NCBI RefSeq assembly: GCF_000003195.3
Contig: NC_012873.2
Span: forward strand, 10,129,894 to 10,193,893
DNA from: Sorghum bicolor
Lineage: Eukaryota > Streptophyta > Magnoliopsida > Poales > Poaceae
Direction of reading: 5' to 3'
Length of the DNA: 64,000 nt
The position numbers and the translations under genes are program-made. Every line of letters starts with the position of its first letter. The stretch's first letter is position 1. A model generated the notes under the pieces. That model saw nothing but the letters and a program-made list of their open reading frames with translations. It did no database searches and was not told where the DNA came from. Below are positions 47,710 through 57,888 of the stretch, one piece after another.

Positions 47710-48527
47710 TATGTAAAAGCCCAAATATTCCATAAACAATAACATGGCTAAAAAGAAGAAATGTGGGACCCACATGTCACATATGTGGTACATTCAATAA
47801 AAAACACCTTCCATTGTGGACTATTTTAGCTAAGTAACGGTGGTAATTTGTCTGGTTTGAAAATTGAGGGTCTATTTAGTGTGAAGGAATAGAAAAATAA
47901 AGAAATGGAAAAAATGAAATAAAAGGAGCGCGTAATAAAAAACAGAGGATTGAAAACTACAAACAAATTGGTGGAAAGGGGTGTTTGTAATACATCACAG
48001 GAGTAAAAAAAAAACATACAAGTTATAAAAAGACATCAGTGCTTAATAATACACTCCAATCGACATTAAGCACTCAACGTTACCTTCGAATTCATGTTAC
48101 TCAACTGCAAAGCAGCCAAAGAACTAGGCTTCAGATGCAATGAGAAAGTAGCAAATGGACACAAGAAAGTTTTCTTTTTTCTTTTTTGGAGAATGGCCAC
48201 AAGAAAGTTTCTCTCGGCTCAAAGCTCATTTTCAGATTCCTCCAAAATTGCAACTTTGAAGCTTCTCCTTTGACAAGTTTTGTATCACTACCTACGTTCG
48301 AAACGGTGAGAGAGAAAGCCTTTCCAATGGAATACAATTTCTGTACTTTTTTCTCTTTACTTTTCCTTCAACCCAAACACGGCTGAAGAATGTTAATTAT
48401 ATTATCTAGTTCAATGATACTTTTAGATTCAAGGTTAAAGGGCAAATGGGATTTTGTCCTTTTATTTGTATGTACCATAGAAATTCCAACAACAAACCAC
48501 GACAACAGACATGAACATCATCACGAT
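47710..48527. other. Spacer downstream of UGT gene B
   Basis: AT-rich. It includes the 3' flank of UGT gene B (minus strand). No gene or bounded repeat recognised. Confidence 0.35.
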
Positions 48528-50045
48528 TCACGACGACGAAACGACAAACCCAGTTTTGCCAACCGCACCCGCCTTCCACCTGCCGACGACCTCCCCCAAC
48601 GCCCGGCGCGACGAGCCATCGGGCGCCCACGCCATGTCCGCCGCCTGCTGCAGGTCCCCAGTCCGGCGCCGCATGGCGCGCCCGTGCTCCCCCTCCATGA
48701 GCTCCCTCACCGCCGCTGCGATCTCCTCGCGCCCGACCAGCCCGCCGTCGTCCGGGCGGACGCGCAGCCGCAGCGCCACGCCCACGTTCTCCGACAGGAC
48801 CACGGCGTTCATCCGCTGCTCCGCGTACAGCGGCCACGCCACCATCGGCACGCCGGACGTGACGCTCTCCAGCGCCGAGTTCCACCCGCAGTGGGACACG
48901 AAGGCGGCCGTCGCCGGGTGCGACAGCACGCGCACCTGCGGCGCCCACGACGCCACGGCGAGGCCGCGTCCGCGAGTCCTCTCCAAGAACCCATCTGGAA
49001 GCCATGCCAGGGGATCGTTCTCGTCGCCACCGCCGCCACGGGATTTCCGGCCCATGTCGTCGGAGTGCTCGCCGTCCAGGCTTGGCATGCGCACGATCCA
49101 GAGGAACCTGTGCCCGCTGTCCTCCAGCCCGGCGGCGAGCTCGGCCGTCTGCTCCACGGACAGAGTGCCGGCGCTCCCGAAGGAAACGTACACCACGGAT
49201 CCCGTCGGCTGCCGATCCAGCCACTCGATGCACGGCGACGACGCGCCGCCTTCATCGGAGCTTGACCGGACGAACGGGCCCACCGGGTAAGCCGGCGGGA
49301 ACCTGATTTGCTCGGCCGCCTTCTTAAACTCCTCCACGGTCGCCGGATCCATTCCGTGGAAAGTGTTCGCCAAGAAGCCGGCAGCGGCACGGTACCGGCG
49401 GCCCTCGCCGACGAGGTGCGCGTAGACCGGTTCCTTGCCGTCCCGGAACCCATCCGGCAAGTCCTCGCGGCGTAGAGACACGCCCCCGGGAAGCTGGAGA
49501 GGGTCAGGGAGGTCGCGATACTCGCCGGCGCCGGCGCCGTCGTTGACCTCCACGGCGCTTCGCATGACGGAGAGCACGGTGAGGTTGCTGGGGAAGAAGA
49601 TGTACCCCGGGACGCCGAGCTCGGAGGCGAGGGGCAGCGCCGCTGTGCAGAAGAAGTCAGGCACCAGCGCGGCCAGCGGCGCGGTGGAGTCAACGTCGCG
49701 GAGAAGGGCGCGGAGGTGCGGGATGGAGCGGCCGATCACCTCGAGGAGCACGGTCTCGATGCGCGCGTCGGCGGGGAGGTCGTCGTGCGGGACTGCGGGG
49801 AGCGTGGCGGTGGAAACGTTCGCCGCGCGGAGGGAGGAAAGAACGGCGGCGGAGTGCGCGTCAGAGTCCGCGGAGAGGTCGGCGAAGGTGACGAGCGTGG
49901 CCGCGACGGCGTGGTGCGCCACGAGGCGCCGCGCCAGCTCGGCCATCGGCATGAGGTGGCCTGCGCCGGGGCTTGACACAAGCACGACGTGCGGCCGGTC
50001 GGGGCGTGGACCGGTGGCGGCTGCGCTGGTGGTCACCGACGCCAT
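48528..50045 (-). CDS. UDP-glycosyltransferase, UGT72-like (gene B)
   Basis: The second single-exon family-1 glycosyltransferase, 505 residues. His30 in SPGAGHLMP and Asp130 in VPDFFC form the expected catalytic pair. The PSPG box runs from Trp367 (WAPQVRVLSHPA) through HCGWNS to Gln410 (PLYAEQ). 'YRDLPDPLQLPGG', 'YPVGPFVRSSS' and 'SVVYVSFGSAGTLSVEQTAE' follow gene A closely, so the two are tandem duplicates. Gene B has a Gly/Arg-rich insert (MGRKSRGGGGDEN, 331-343) before DPLAWLPDGF and lacks the longer N-terminal extension of gene A. The ATG at 50045 is the first in frame and is followed directly by the conserved domain. It probably glucosylates phenolics, but the acceptor is unknown. Confidence 0.93.
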   Translation of the reverse strand: MASVTTSAAATGPRPDRPHVVLVSSPGAGHLMPMAELARRLVAHHAVAATLVTFADLSADSDAHSAAVLSSLRAANVSTATLPAVPHDDLPADARIETVLLEVIGRSIPHLRALLRDVDSTAPLAALVPDFFCTAALPLASELGVPGYIFFPSNLTVLSVMRSAVEVNDGAGAGEYRDLPDPLQLPGGVSLRREDLPDGFRDGKEPVYAHLVGEGRRYRAAAGFLANTFHGMDPATVEEFKKAAEQIRFPPAYPVGPFVRSSSDEGGASSPCIEWLDRQPTGSVVYVSFGSAGTLSVEQTAELAAGLEDSGHRFLWIVRMPSLDGEHSDDMGRKSRGGGGDENDPLAWLPDGFLERTRGRGLAVASWAPQVRVLSHPATAAFVSHCGWNSALESVTSGVPMVAWPLYAEQRMNAVVLSENVGVALRLRVRPDDGGLVGREEIAAAVRELMEGEHGRAMRRRTGDLQQAADMAWAPDGSSRRALGEVVGRWKAGAVGKTGFVVSSS

Positions 50046-50403
50046 GGATGGAGATGGATCGCGGCAGGCTTCGGCAGCAGGCTGCAGCGCTGTGACGCCC
50101 GTGACGCTGTTGCTGCTTGTATCTGAGAGAGAGAACGGGCAGTCTGTTCACTGCAGACGCTATAGGACAGGATGGTGACGCTGAGTCGGAAATATGTATC
50201 GATCGGTTCTCATAGAAATTTCATAAATAATATAATATTGGGAAATAGGCACTTCGGTTGCTTCAAAAACTCGGTACCCAAATTCGGTTTCGGTATTTAG
50301 TGAAAAATACTAAATTGATCTCATGAACATGTAATAGCATGTTCAAAAACTAATTTTGATATAATTTAGAAATAATTTTATAGAGAATAGTAGTGTCAAA
50401 TAT

Positions 50404-50665
50404 ATACTCCCTTCGTATAGGATTTAGGAGTTGTTTAGGACAGCGATATGGTCTCTAAAACACAAATTTGACCTCTATTTTTGTAATATTTAGAAAAAAA
50501 TGATATATATATATATACACTTACTTTTATAAAAGTATTTTTCAAGACAAATCTATGTATATATTTTTCACATTTTCAAATTTAAATGTTACTGGTGATT
50601 TATATTCTCAATATTTGACACAAACCTTGTCCAAAACGACTTCTAAATCTTATACGGAGGGAGTA
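50404..50665 (+). mobile_element. Stowaway-like MITE variant
   Basis: Ends TACTCCCTTCGTATAGGATT and AATCTTATACGGAGGGAGTA. The inner arms pair (taggagttgtttaggaca against tgtccaaaacgacttcta). Confidence 0.7.
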
Positions 50666-51229
50666 CATATACAAGTCCACAAGATTATATGAGTAGAGTA
50701 CCACATATACAAAATGTAATAAACTAAAGTAGTGCTATTAATAATATAACTACACTCAAATTCAGCATATTTCAATAAATTTAGTGAATTCGGTTCTTCA
50801 AGATAAAGTACCGAGGTTCTTGAAAATTAGGAACCGAATAAGGTACTAAAAAATTAGTTTCGGTATTTTCAATTCGGTTCTTGATATTTTTAGTTTACTT
50901 TTTTGTTCTTAGTATTTTATCCGCGGGTGTGGCAGCGGAGCTTTAGCAAAATCCTACCACGCCGCGGTGGGACAAGATGCGAAGAAAAAAAGTCAAGTGT
51001 TTCCGGCCTCCAAAACACCCGAGTGCCCTGTAGATAGACATTTTACTCTAGAAAATCAGTGATGGGTTAATGGAGTCAAAAATTTTGATATTTCGGGTTA
51101 TTTAGTATTGAGTAAAATACAGTGACAGTGCCTAAACTTAAGTCAGTATGTCATATATATAGGTATATATAAGTACTAAACTTTCGTTTTAAAATTTCTA
51201 CTAGGTCCTTAAACTTGTCTTGGGACTTG

Positions 51230-51446
51230 CTCCCTTTGTCACGTTAAAAGTGACATTTTTTGACTTTTAAGTATCATATTTGACTATTCATTTTATTCAA
51301 ACAAAAATTAAAAATTATAAAATAGATAGAATCATATAAGTCATACAAAATAGATAATATTTATATAACATTTTTTTAATAAAAAGACCGGTCAAACAAG
51401 ATGGTATGAAGTTTAAAACGTTACTTTCAACGAGACGAAGGGAGTG
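51230..51446 (+). mobile_element. Degenerate Stowaway-like MITE
   Basis: 'gctccctttgtcacgttaaaagt' at the left pairs with 'acgttactttcaacgagacgaagggagt' at the right. AT-rich centre. Confidence 0.5.
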
Positions 51447-51966
51447 GATAACATATCGGCTCAAGTTTAGGGGCCACTAGCTGATCCATTTTTACTCTTA
51501 ATTATTGTTGTCACAGTACCCACGTTGCATTTTTTACTCTTCGATGGAAACGGGAGGAGACGGTACTGGATTTGGTCATTTGTGGAGCACAGCCAGATGA
51601 AACAAAAAGATGGTTGCACTGCTACCGTGCTACGGCGGCTGCCGCTGTATTTCATTGTGAGAATAAAATACTCCCGCGAAAGGTTTATATTAGAAAAACG
51701 ACAAGGACGTACGGATGCATCGTTTGTGGAGCTAACAATAACTAGAAACTAAATATCACCTCTAAACTTTCATCATAAACTTGAGCTAGTATAGCTATAC
51801 AATCATCATATATTACATCCTCTTTTATTATTGTTAACTATAACCAAAAATATCCGTCCCAGGTACACAAGTAGCAGCAGCTGTCATCTTTAGTGCGATG
51901 GAGAGACATTTGCCTCAACCAGCAAGAAAAAAAGGGACGGTCGATGGAGTGCGATGGGGTTTACGT

Positions 51967-52211
51967 CATGTTTAGTTTCGAAATTTTTGATAAAATGAGT
52001 ATCTAGTATTTTTGTTTGTATTTAATAAATATTGTTTAATTATTATAGACTAACTATGTTTAAAAAATTTGTCTCACAAATTATAGATAGACTATGTAAC
52101 TAGTTATTGTTTTTATCTATATTTAATACTTTATGTATGTACTATAAAATTTGATATAATAGAAAAATCTAAAAAAAAAAATTATAAAATCTTTTAGAAC
52201 TAAACAAGCCC
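51967..52211 (+). mobile_element. GGCCTTGTTTAGTT-family MITE, copy 8 (old)
   Basis: It starts CATGTTTAGTTTCG and ends GAACTAAACAAGCCCC. The interior is recognisable but more diverged than in other copies. Confidence 0.7.
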
Positions 52212-52891
52212 CTTACTACCTACACTCTACAGTCTACACCCGCCGACCGCGAGGCCGGACAGCGACCGGCGACAGCGCAACACGGACCGCGGTGCGCACC
52301 TTGTTAGCAGGCGTCGAGGATGGGTGGGCAGCGTGTTACCAACTCAACCGAACCAACCCACCGATCCATCCCAATCCCAGTCCACGGAAAGATCACTAGA
52401 CCTCGTTTCCCAAACTTAAAATAAATACAAGTGCGCCAAAAACTTCATTCAACTTCCATCGGATTGAGTCCTTGGTTATAGATTAGATTAAGCTTGGTGA
52501 TTAGATTAGATTAGATTAGGTTATTAGATCTCTAGATTTCATATATCATCCCACTTTAACACATATCACTGTGAATTCGCAAAGACGGAGCGTTCACTTC
52601 ACTGCATATTGGGACCATTGTCGTTGATTCTCGAGTGATAACCTATGGTAGAAAGTATTGTTAGCTGATTTATTATGAGAGAAAAATACTAATGAATAAC
52701 TGATGGATTTAATGATAAACCCAAACAAATAAAACATCCTTAGAGTAGAAGCTTAGTGTTGTTGTTTGCATGTTTCTCGACGTGAACCCACCATAACTTC
52801 ATGTGTTGGCATCCAGTCCATATGTAATCTGGTGCACGTATGAGTCACTCTGCACGTACGCAACAGTGCTGGCACCGATGTGCCGTGCCAC
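52212..52891. other. Intergenic with a GATTA microsatellite
   Basis: 'gattagattagattagattag'-type repeats occupy about 52480-52522. No gene recognised. Confidence 0.45.
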
Positions 52892-53115
52892 CGCCTTGTT
52901 TAGTTCCAAAATATTTTGGAAAATAGGTACAGTAGTATTTTCGTTTGTACATGATAAATATTTTTCAATCATAGACTAAATAGACTCAAAAGATTCGTTT
53001 CACAAATTACAGACAAACTGTGTAATTAATTATTTTTTAATCTATATTTAATGTTTCATGTCTGTGTCGCAAGATTCGATGTGACGAGGAATATGAAAAG
53101 TTTTGCAAAATTTTC
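52892..53115 (+). mobile_element. GGCCTTGTTTAGTT-family MITE, copy 9
   Basis: It starts CGCCTTGTTTAGTTCC with the family interior. The right inverted repeat is missing where it meets the next, inverted copy. Confidence 0.75.
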
Positions 53116-53120
53116 TGGAA

Positions 53121-53338
53121 AGTTCCTAAAAAGTTTTGCCAAAAATTATAGGTTCTCTGTCACATCCAATCTTACGGCACATGCATGAAGTATTAAATAT
53201 AGACAAAAACAAAAACTCTATAATTTGCTAGACAAATCTTTTGAGCCTAATTAGTTTATAATTAGACAATATTTGTCAAATATAAATGAAAGTGCTACGG
53301 TACCTGAAATTTCAAAATTTTGATAACTGAATAAGACC
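53121..53338 (-). mobile_element. GGCCTTGTTTAGTT-family MITE, copy 10 (inverted)
   Basis: The interior landmarks appear on the minus strand (ggcacatgcatgaag, gacaaatcttttgagcc, gaaagtgctacgg). It ends AACTGAATAAGACC. Confidence 0.75.
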
Positions 53339-53394
53339 TTATTTGTTCCTCTTGTTGTCTTTAGCCGCAGCTGCACTACAAGAAAGCCAAGCCA

Positions 53395-53635
53395 AACCTT
53401 GTTTAGTTTTAAAAAAATTTTGCAAAATTTTTTAGATTCGTTGTCACATCGAATCTTATGGCGTATGCATGGAGCATTAAATATAGATAAAAAATAAATA
53501 ATTACACAGTTTACTTGTAATTTGCAAGACAAATCTTTTGAACCTAATTAGTCCATAATTGGATAATATTTGTCAAATATAAACGAAAGTGCTACAGTAC
53601 CCAAAATTCCAAAATTTTGGCAACTGAATAAGGCC
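53395..53635 (-). mobile_element. GGCCTTGTTTAGTT-family MITE, copy 11 (inverted)
   Basis: ACCTTGTTTAGTTTT to CAACTGAATAAGGCC with the interior inverted. Part of the 297-bp direct duplication. Confidence 0.8.
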
Positions 53636-53691
53636 TTATTCGTTCCTCTTGTTGTCTTTAGCCGCAGCTGCACTACAAGAAAGCCAAGCGT

Positions 53692-53905
53692 GACCCTGTT
53701 TAGTTTTTAAAAAATTTTGCAAAATTTTTCAAATTCTCTGTCATATCGAATCTTATGGCACATGCATGGAGCATTAAATATAGATAAAAAATAACTAATT
53801 ACACAGTTACCTGTAATTTGCGAGACAAATCTTTTGAGCCTAATTAGTCTATAATTGGACAATATTTGTCAAATACAAACGAAAGTGCTATAGTGTTCAT
53901 TTTAT
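53692..53905 (-). mobile_element. GGCCTTGTTTAGTT-family MITE, copy 12 (inverted, truncated)
   Basis: It starts GACCCTGTTTAGTTTTT with the inverted interior. The distal end is cut after 'gaaagtgctatag'. Confidence 0.75.
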
Positions 53906-53907
53906 AA

Positions 53908-54105
53908 TTTTTTTGCAAAATGAGCACAATAGTTGTTTGGTTTGTATTTGATAAATATTGTCCAATTATAGACTAACTAAGCTCAAAAGATTCGTATCGT
54001 AAATTACAAACAAATTGTGCAATTAGTTATTTTTTTAATCTATATTTAATGCTCTATGCATGTACCGTAAGATTCGATGTGGATAGAAGACTTTTGCTTT
54101 TTTCT
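53908..54105 (+). mobile_element. GGCCTTGTTTAGTT-family MITE, copy 13 (both ends damaged)
   Basis: The interior is in plus orientation (gactaactaagctcaaaagattcg in part, ctctatgcatgtacc). Neither terminal repeat is intact. Confidence 0.65.
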
Positions 54106-54137
54106 AGTTGAGCGTCACTTTGCGTCAGAACCAAGAG

Positions 54138-54450
54138 TTACTCTCAATGCTAAGAACTACATGTAGTTTCTATATCTATTAATTTATATAGATACCATAT
54201 ATAGAAACTATGGTCCCAATAGATAGTTTCTATAAAATATTTTTTGATCCAATCACATTCATTCTCTCTCCATTCTCAACCAATCATATCACTTTTTGTC
54301 TTGGATCTCGTGTAGACATGATTTCTAACTTAGACCCGATTTCTATGATTTTTCTCTCTCTTCAATAACTACATTGCCACATCAGCAAAATGCTTAGATG
54401 GCACTATAATTAATATCAATAAAAACTATGATAGTTTGGGAGTGCCCTTA
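54138..54450 (+). mobile_element. Probable MITE
   Basis: The left part 'actacatgtagtttctatatc' and right part 'aaaaactatgatagtttggg' with 'agtgccctta' resemble a known style of grass MITE. The terminal repeats are imperfect and the edges approximate. Confidence 0.45.
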
Positions 54451-54841
54451 ATCCACCATCGCCACCCATCATAAACTTAGCTAATTGATTCATCTAATCA
54501 CATGTGGATTAATAATCCATCTAAATCTGTCTAAACCTACCAAAGCATAGGCCTAATCGACATCCAAGGTTGTTGTCACCGTTTCGTCCCATTGAAGTTG
54601 TACTTGTCACACACTAAATAGCCGGGGAGCTCCAATCGTGAAAACAGGTTTAGCCGGGTTTCAGCGAGGAACGTCACGGAGACCTACTTACGCCTCCCAA
54701 AAATGTTCATGGAAGCGAAGGGCCTAGAGCTATTTTAGGATTGACAATACCACTTAGAACGTCCATAAATAACATCAAGATAAGTGCAAGATAACAAGGT
54801 ATCATGTTGAAAGAGATTAGAGTTTAGTGATGTATATAAAG

Positions 54842-54995
54842 TACCCCTTTATTCTAAATTAATTATAAATCATTTTGGATTATCTAGATACATAGCTTTT
54901 GCAACACATCTAGATACACATTATGTCTAGATAAACAGTGAAAGCTATGTATTTAGAAAAGACAAAATGACTTACAATTTAAAATAAAGAGAGTA
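54842..54995 (+). mobile_element. Stowaway MITE
   Basis: 'tacccctttattctaaatta' and 'acaatttaaaataaagagagta' are the degenerate inverted ends. The interior 'tctagatacatagcttttgc' is the family hallmark. Confidence 0.65.
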
Positions 54996-55076
54996 GATTA
55001 GTTTGCTTTTAATGGTTTTGATACCCTCAATCAATCATACCCCTCCTATTTCTATAGGGTGGGTAGTCTTATCCAA

Positions 55077-55447
55077 TTAGAGCATCCCCAACTATTTTGC
55101 ATAGTTCGTTTGGCAAATAAGAAACTTTGTCAAGTCCTAAATAAATATAGCAAAGGTAAAAAGAGGCAATCTTCAATGGTTTGGCATTAGCCACTTGGCA
55201 AAAAAGAAAATCTGGTGGCAAGAGGAGGGAGTAGTCGCGTGAGCACGCGTGGGGGCGACAGATTTCATGCGAGAGACATGATGCCAAGCGTGGAGGGGTT
55301 TGGTATATATGGGAGTCATTCCCCTCTATTTGCCAAATTAACAAAACTGCAAAGCTCAGTTACCAAACCGTTGGATAGGTGTTTTTAGATTTTTTTTGCA
55401 AATACATGAATGCAAAGCCTATTTACCAAACGGTTGGGGTGCTCTTA
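55077..55447 (+). mobile_element. MITE with TTAGAGCATCCCCAAC ends
   Basis: It starts TTAGAGCATCCCCAACTATT and ends AACGGTTGGGGTGCTCTTA, clear inverted repeats. The interior blocks 'gtttggcaaataag' and 'ctatttgccaaa' also pair. 371 bp. Confidence 0.75.
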
Positions 55448-55765
55448 GAAATGTTTACAACTCTAGAATCTACATGTGTTTCCAAAGTTGGACCCGGACT
55501 CTGCTAAAACTATCTAGCTAGTTTTCCTATTGTTAGTCCCGATACATTGGAAAACTTAGCTAGCTAGGTTTGGCAGATGGGCCTGACTAATATTGTCATC
55601 TTCGACCCAAATTGGTCATCAATATATGCTCTAAGTTTTTAAGGTAAGACTTGTGAATCTAAAAACACATTATAGCCATATTCATTTTGAGGGCGATGAT
55701 TAACAATAGTAGATTGTTTGTTCTAAAGGCTATGCACAAGAAGGGGCGGAGGTAGCGCACTCGTC

Positions 55766-56083
55766 GAAATGTAGGGTAGGGCGTCCGGGGTGCACATGCT
55801 TTGCCGACAAGCCACATGAGCGCCTAGCCGCCAAGTTGTAGGGCCACCTAAGCATTTTGCGGGGCGGGGCGGACTGAGCCAAAAAAAGCCAGTGACTCGG
55901 GCTAAAAAAAGTCTCATTTATGTTGAAATGTAGGGCGGGGCGTCCGAGGTGCACATGCTCTGTCGACAAGCCACATGAGCCCCTAGCCGCCAAGTTGTAG
56001 GGCCACCTGAGCATTTTGCGGGGCGGGCTTGGTTCGGACCAGGCCAAAAAAAACTCAATTATTTGGGCTAAGAAAGTCTCATC
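55766..56083 (+). repeat. Two-copy tandem repeat, 159-bp period
   Basis: 'gaaatgtagggyrgggcgtcc' begins at 55766 and 55925. Both units carry 'cgacaagccacatgagc', 'gccgccaagttgtagggcc' and 'gcattttgcggggcggg', then 'gggctaaaaaaagtctcat' or a close variant. Open frames across it arise from the repeat and are not a gene. Confidence 0.8.
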
Positions 56084-56922
56084 TATAACCGTCCCACTGG
56101 ATAGATCAGGCCTAACTTTTCAGGCTGGGCCTATGCTTGGGCAAGCCGCCTACGCATATTATAGTGTAAAATAGCGAGAAATAGCATTTTATGCTAGGTC
56201 GGGCCAAGAAAAAAATTCTGGGCAGTGGGTTCTGTGTCTAGGCCATAAGATTTATGGGTGGACTAAAATTTATCGAGCTTAAACCAGGTTTAATTTGCTC
56301 ATGTATACACGTGGACGAGTTTGTTGACGTGTGTTGCCATTGCGGTAAGGTGGATGGATGAGAGATGGGGAAGTGAGGAGGAAGAAGAGATCGACACAAC
56401 GAGAAGTGACAAATAGAGAGAAGAAGAAGAATGAGAAAGAAAAGGTAGTACGGATATTTGCTTTTTTCGACAATCTAGACAAATTATTTTAGCAAACATA
56501 GTGTAAACAAACTAGAACTTTTTAAAAAGTTATAAATATTTATCTACCAAATCTACAAATTATTCAACAGTTTTTTTCTTTAAAATCTGGGAACAATATT
56601 TTTAATCATAGCTTTTCATCCGAGAAACAAGCAAGTACTCTCTTCATTCTAAAAGTTTTTTTTTTGACAAGATCTTCATTCTAAAAGTTGAGTTGATTTT
56701 TTTTAAAGTAGGCCAGCAGTGCATCGCAGTGGTACAATTTTTACAGGAAGATTTCACTGTTGATGACGTCATTTAGATCCGGGATCAGGACTGAACTCCC
56801 CGCAGAGGCACAGCCATATCCTCACAATCAAAAAAAGAAATTAAAAAGGAAAAAATAAATTAAAATCCAAGTCTTACCCGAGTCCCCTTCCCGATCCGCC
56901 GGCCGATCCACCCACCGCCGCC
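56084..56922. other. Upstream region of PEX7
   Basis: No gene is seen. The stretch just before the start codon is A-rich (gaaaaaataaattaaaatcc, about 56849-56868), then C-rich leader sequence. A TATA-like function is possible but unproven. Confidence 0.35.
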
Positions 56923-57888
56923 ATGCCGGCGTTCAAGGCCCCGGCGCCGGGCTTCGCCGTGCGCTTCAGCCCCTTCCACGAGAACCGCCTCCTCGCCGCC
57001 ACGTCCCAGCACTTCGGCCTCGTGGGCAACGGCCACCTCATCGTCCTCGACCTCGCCGCCGCCGGGCCCGGGCCCGGGGCCGCCCCGGTGCCGGTCTTCT
57101 CCTTCCCGACCTCCGACGCGCTCTTCGACTGCGCGTGGTCCGAGTCCCACGACTCCCTCTGCGCCGCCGCGTCTGGGGACGGCTCCGTGCGCCTCTTCGA
57201 CGCCGCGCTCCCGCCGGCGCAGAACCCGGTACGCCTCCTCCGCGAGCACGCGCGGGAGGTGCACGGCCTCGACTGGAACCCCGTCCGCCGGGACGCCTTC
57301 ATCTCCGCCTCATGGGACGACACGCTCAAGCTCTGGTCCCCCGACCGCCCGGCCTCCGTCCGCACCTTCCGGGGCCACGAGTACTGCGTCTACGCCGCCG
57401 CCTGGTCCGCGCGCCACCCGGACGTCTTCGCCTCCGCCTCCGGGGACCGGACCGCGCGCGTCTGGGACGTCCGGGACCCCGCGCCCACGCTCATCCTGCC
57501 CGCGCACGACCACGAGGTGCTCTCGCTCGACTGGGACAAGTACGACCCCTCCATCCTCGCCACCGCCTCCGTCGACAAGTCCATCCGCGTCTGGGACGTG
57601 CGCGCGCCGCGGGCGCCCATCGCGCAGCTCGCTGGACACGGCTACGCCGTCAAGCGGGTCCGCTTCTCGCCGCACCGCCAGGGCATGCTCATGTCCTGCT
57701 CCTACGACATGACCGTCTGCATGTGGGACTACCGCGCCGAGGATGCTCTGCTCGCCAGGTACAACCACCACACCGAGTTCGTCGCCGGCATTGACATGAG
57801 TGTCCTCGTCGACGGCCTGCTCGCCAGCACCGGATGGGACGAGATGGTCTACGTCTGGCCGTTTGGGACCGATCCAAGAGCCATGTAG
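56923..57888 (+). CDS. PEX7: Peroxin 7, PTS2 receptor (WD40 protein)
   Basis: PEX7 binds the N-terminal PTS2 signal of matrix proteins in the cytosol and brings them, with PEX5, to the peroxisome. This single-exon gene encodes 321 residues, close to the usual plant length. It is a WD40 propeller: repeats end at about residues 91-93 (VRLFDA), 138 (LKLWSP), 181 (ARVWDVRD), 224 (IRVWDVRA), 268 (VCMWDYR) and 312 (VYVWPFG). The N-terminal 'GFAVRFSPFHENRLLAATSQ' with 'FGLVGNG', and 'FDCAWSESHDS', are PEX7 hallmarks. The ATG at 56923 fits the family N-terminus, and the TAG falls just after the last blade. An Ala/Gly/Pro-rich loop (46-56) is GC-driven. GC at third positions is very high, as in many grass single-exon genes. 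Fully intact. Confidence 0.95.
   Translation: MPAFKAPAPGFAVRFSPFHENRLLAATSQHFGLVGNGHLIVLDLAAAGPGPGAAPVPVFSFPTSDALFDCAWSESHDSLCAAASGDGSVRLFDAALPPAQNPVRLLREHAREVHGLDWNPVRRDAFISASWDDTLKLWSPDRPASVRTFRGHEYCVYAAAWSARHPDVFASASGDRTARVWDVRDPAPTLILPAHDHEVLSLDWDKYDPSILATASVDKSIRVWDVRAPRAPIAQLAGHGYAVKRVRFSPHRQGMLMSCSYDMTVCMWDYRAEDALLARYNHHTEFVAGIDMSVLVDGLLASTGWDEMVYVWPFGTDPRAM

Larger units (their letters stand above)
50046..51966. other. Upstream region of UGT gene B and AT-rich intergenic DNA
   Basis: Contains two Stowaway-like MITEs (50404-50665, 51230-51446). Positions 51120-51220 carry text like the foldback arms at 46610 (gtgcctaaacttaagtcag, aggtccttaaacttg). An open frame at 51525-51752 has no recognised similarity. 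Confidence 0.4.
53351..53905 (+). repeat. Direct duplication of about 297 bp that includes a MITE
   Basis: 'cttgttgtctttagccgcagc' followed by 'tgcactacaagaaagccaagc' occurs at 53351 and again at 53648. Each is followed by an inverted MITE copy (53395-53635 and 53692-53905). The non-MITE leader is shared too, so this is a segmental tandem duplication rather than two independent insertions. Confidence 0.75.

Noticed and set aside
48390..49693. Long overlapping frames around UGT gene B
   Set aside because: Same reason: Arg/Pro/Ala-rich shadows of the real minus-strand gene.
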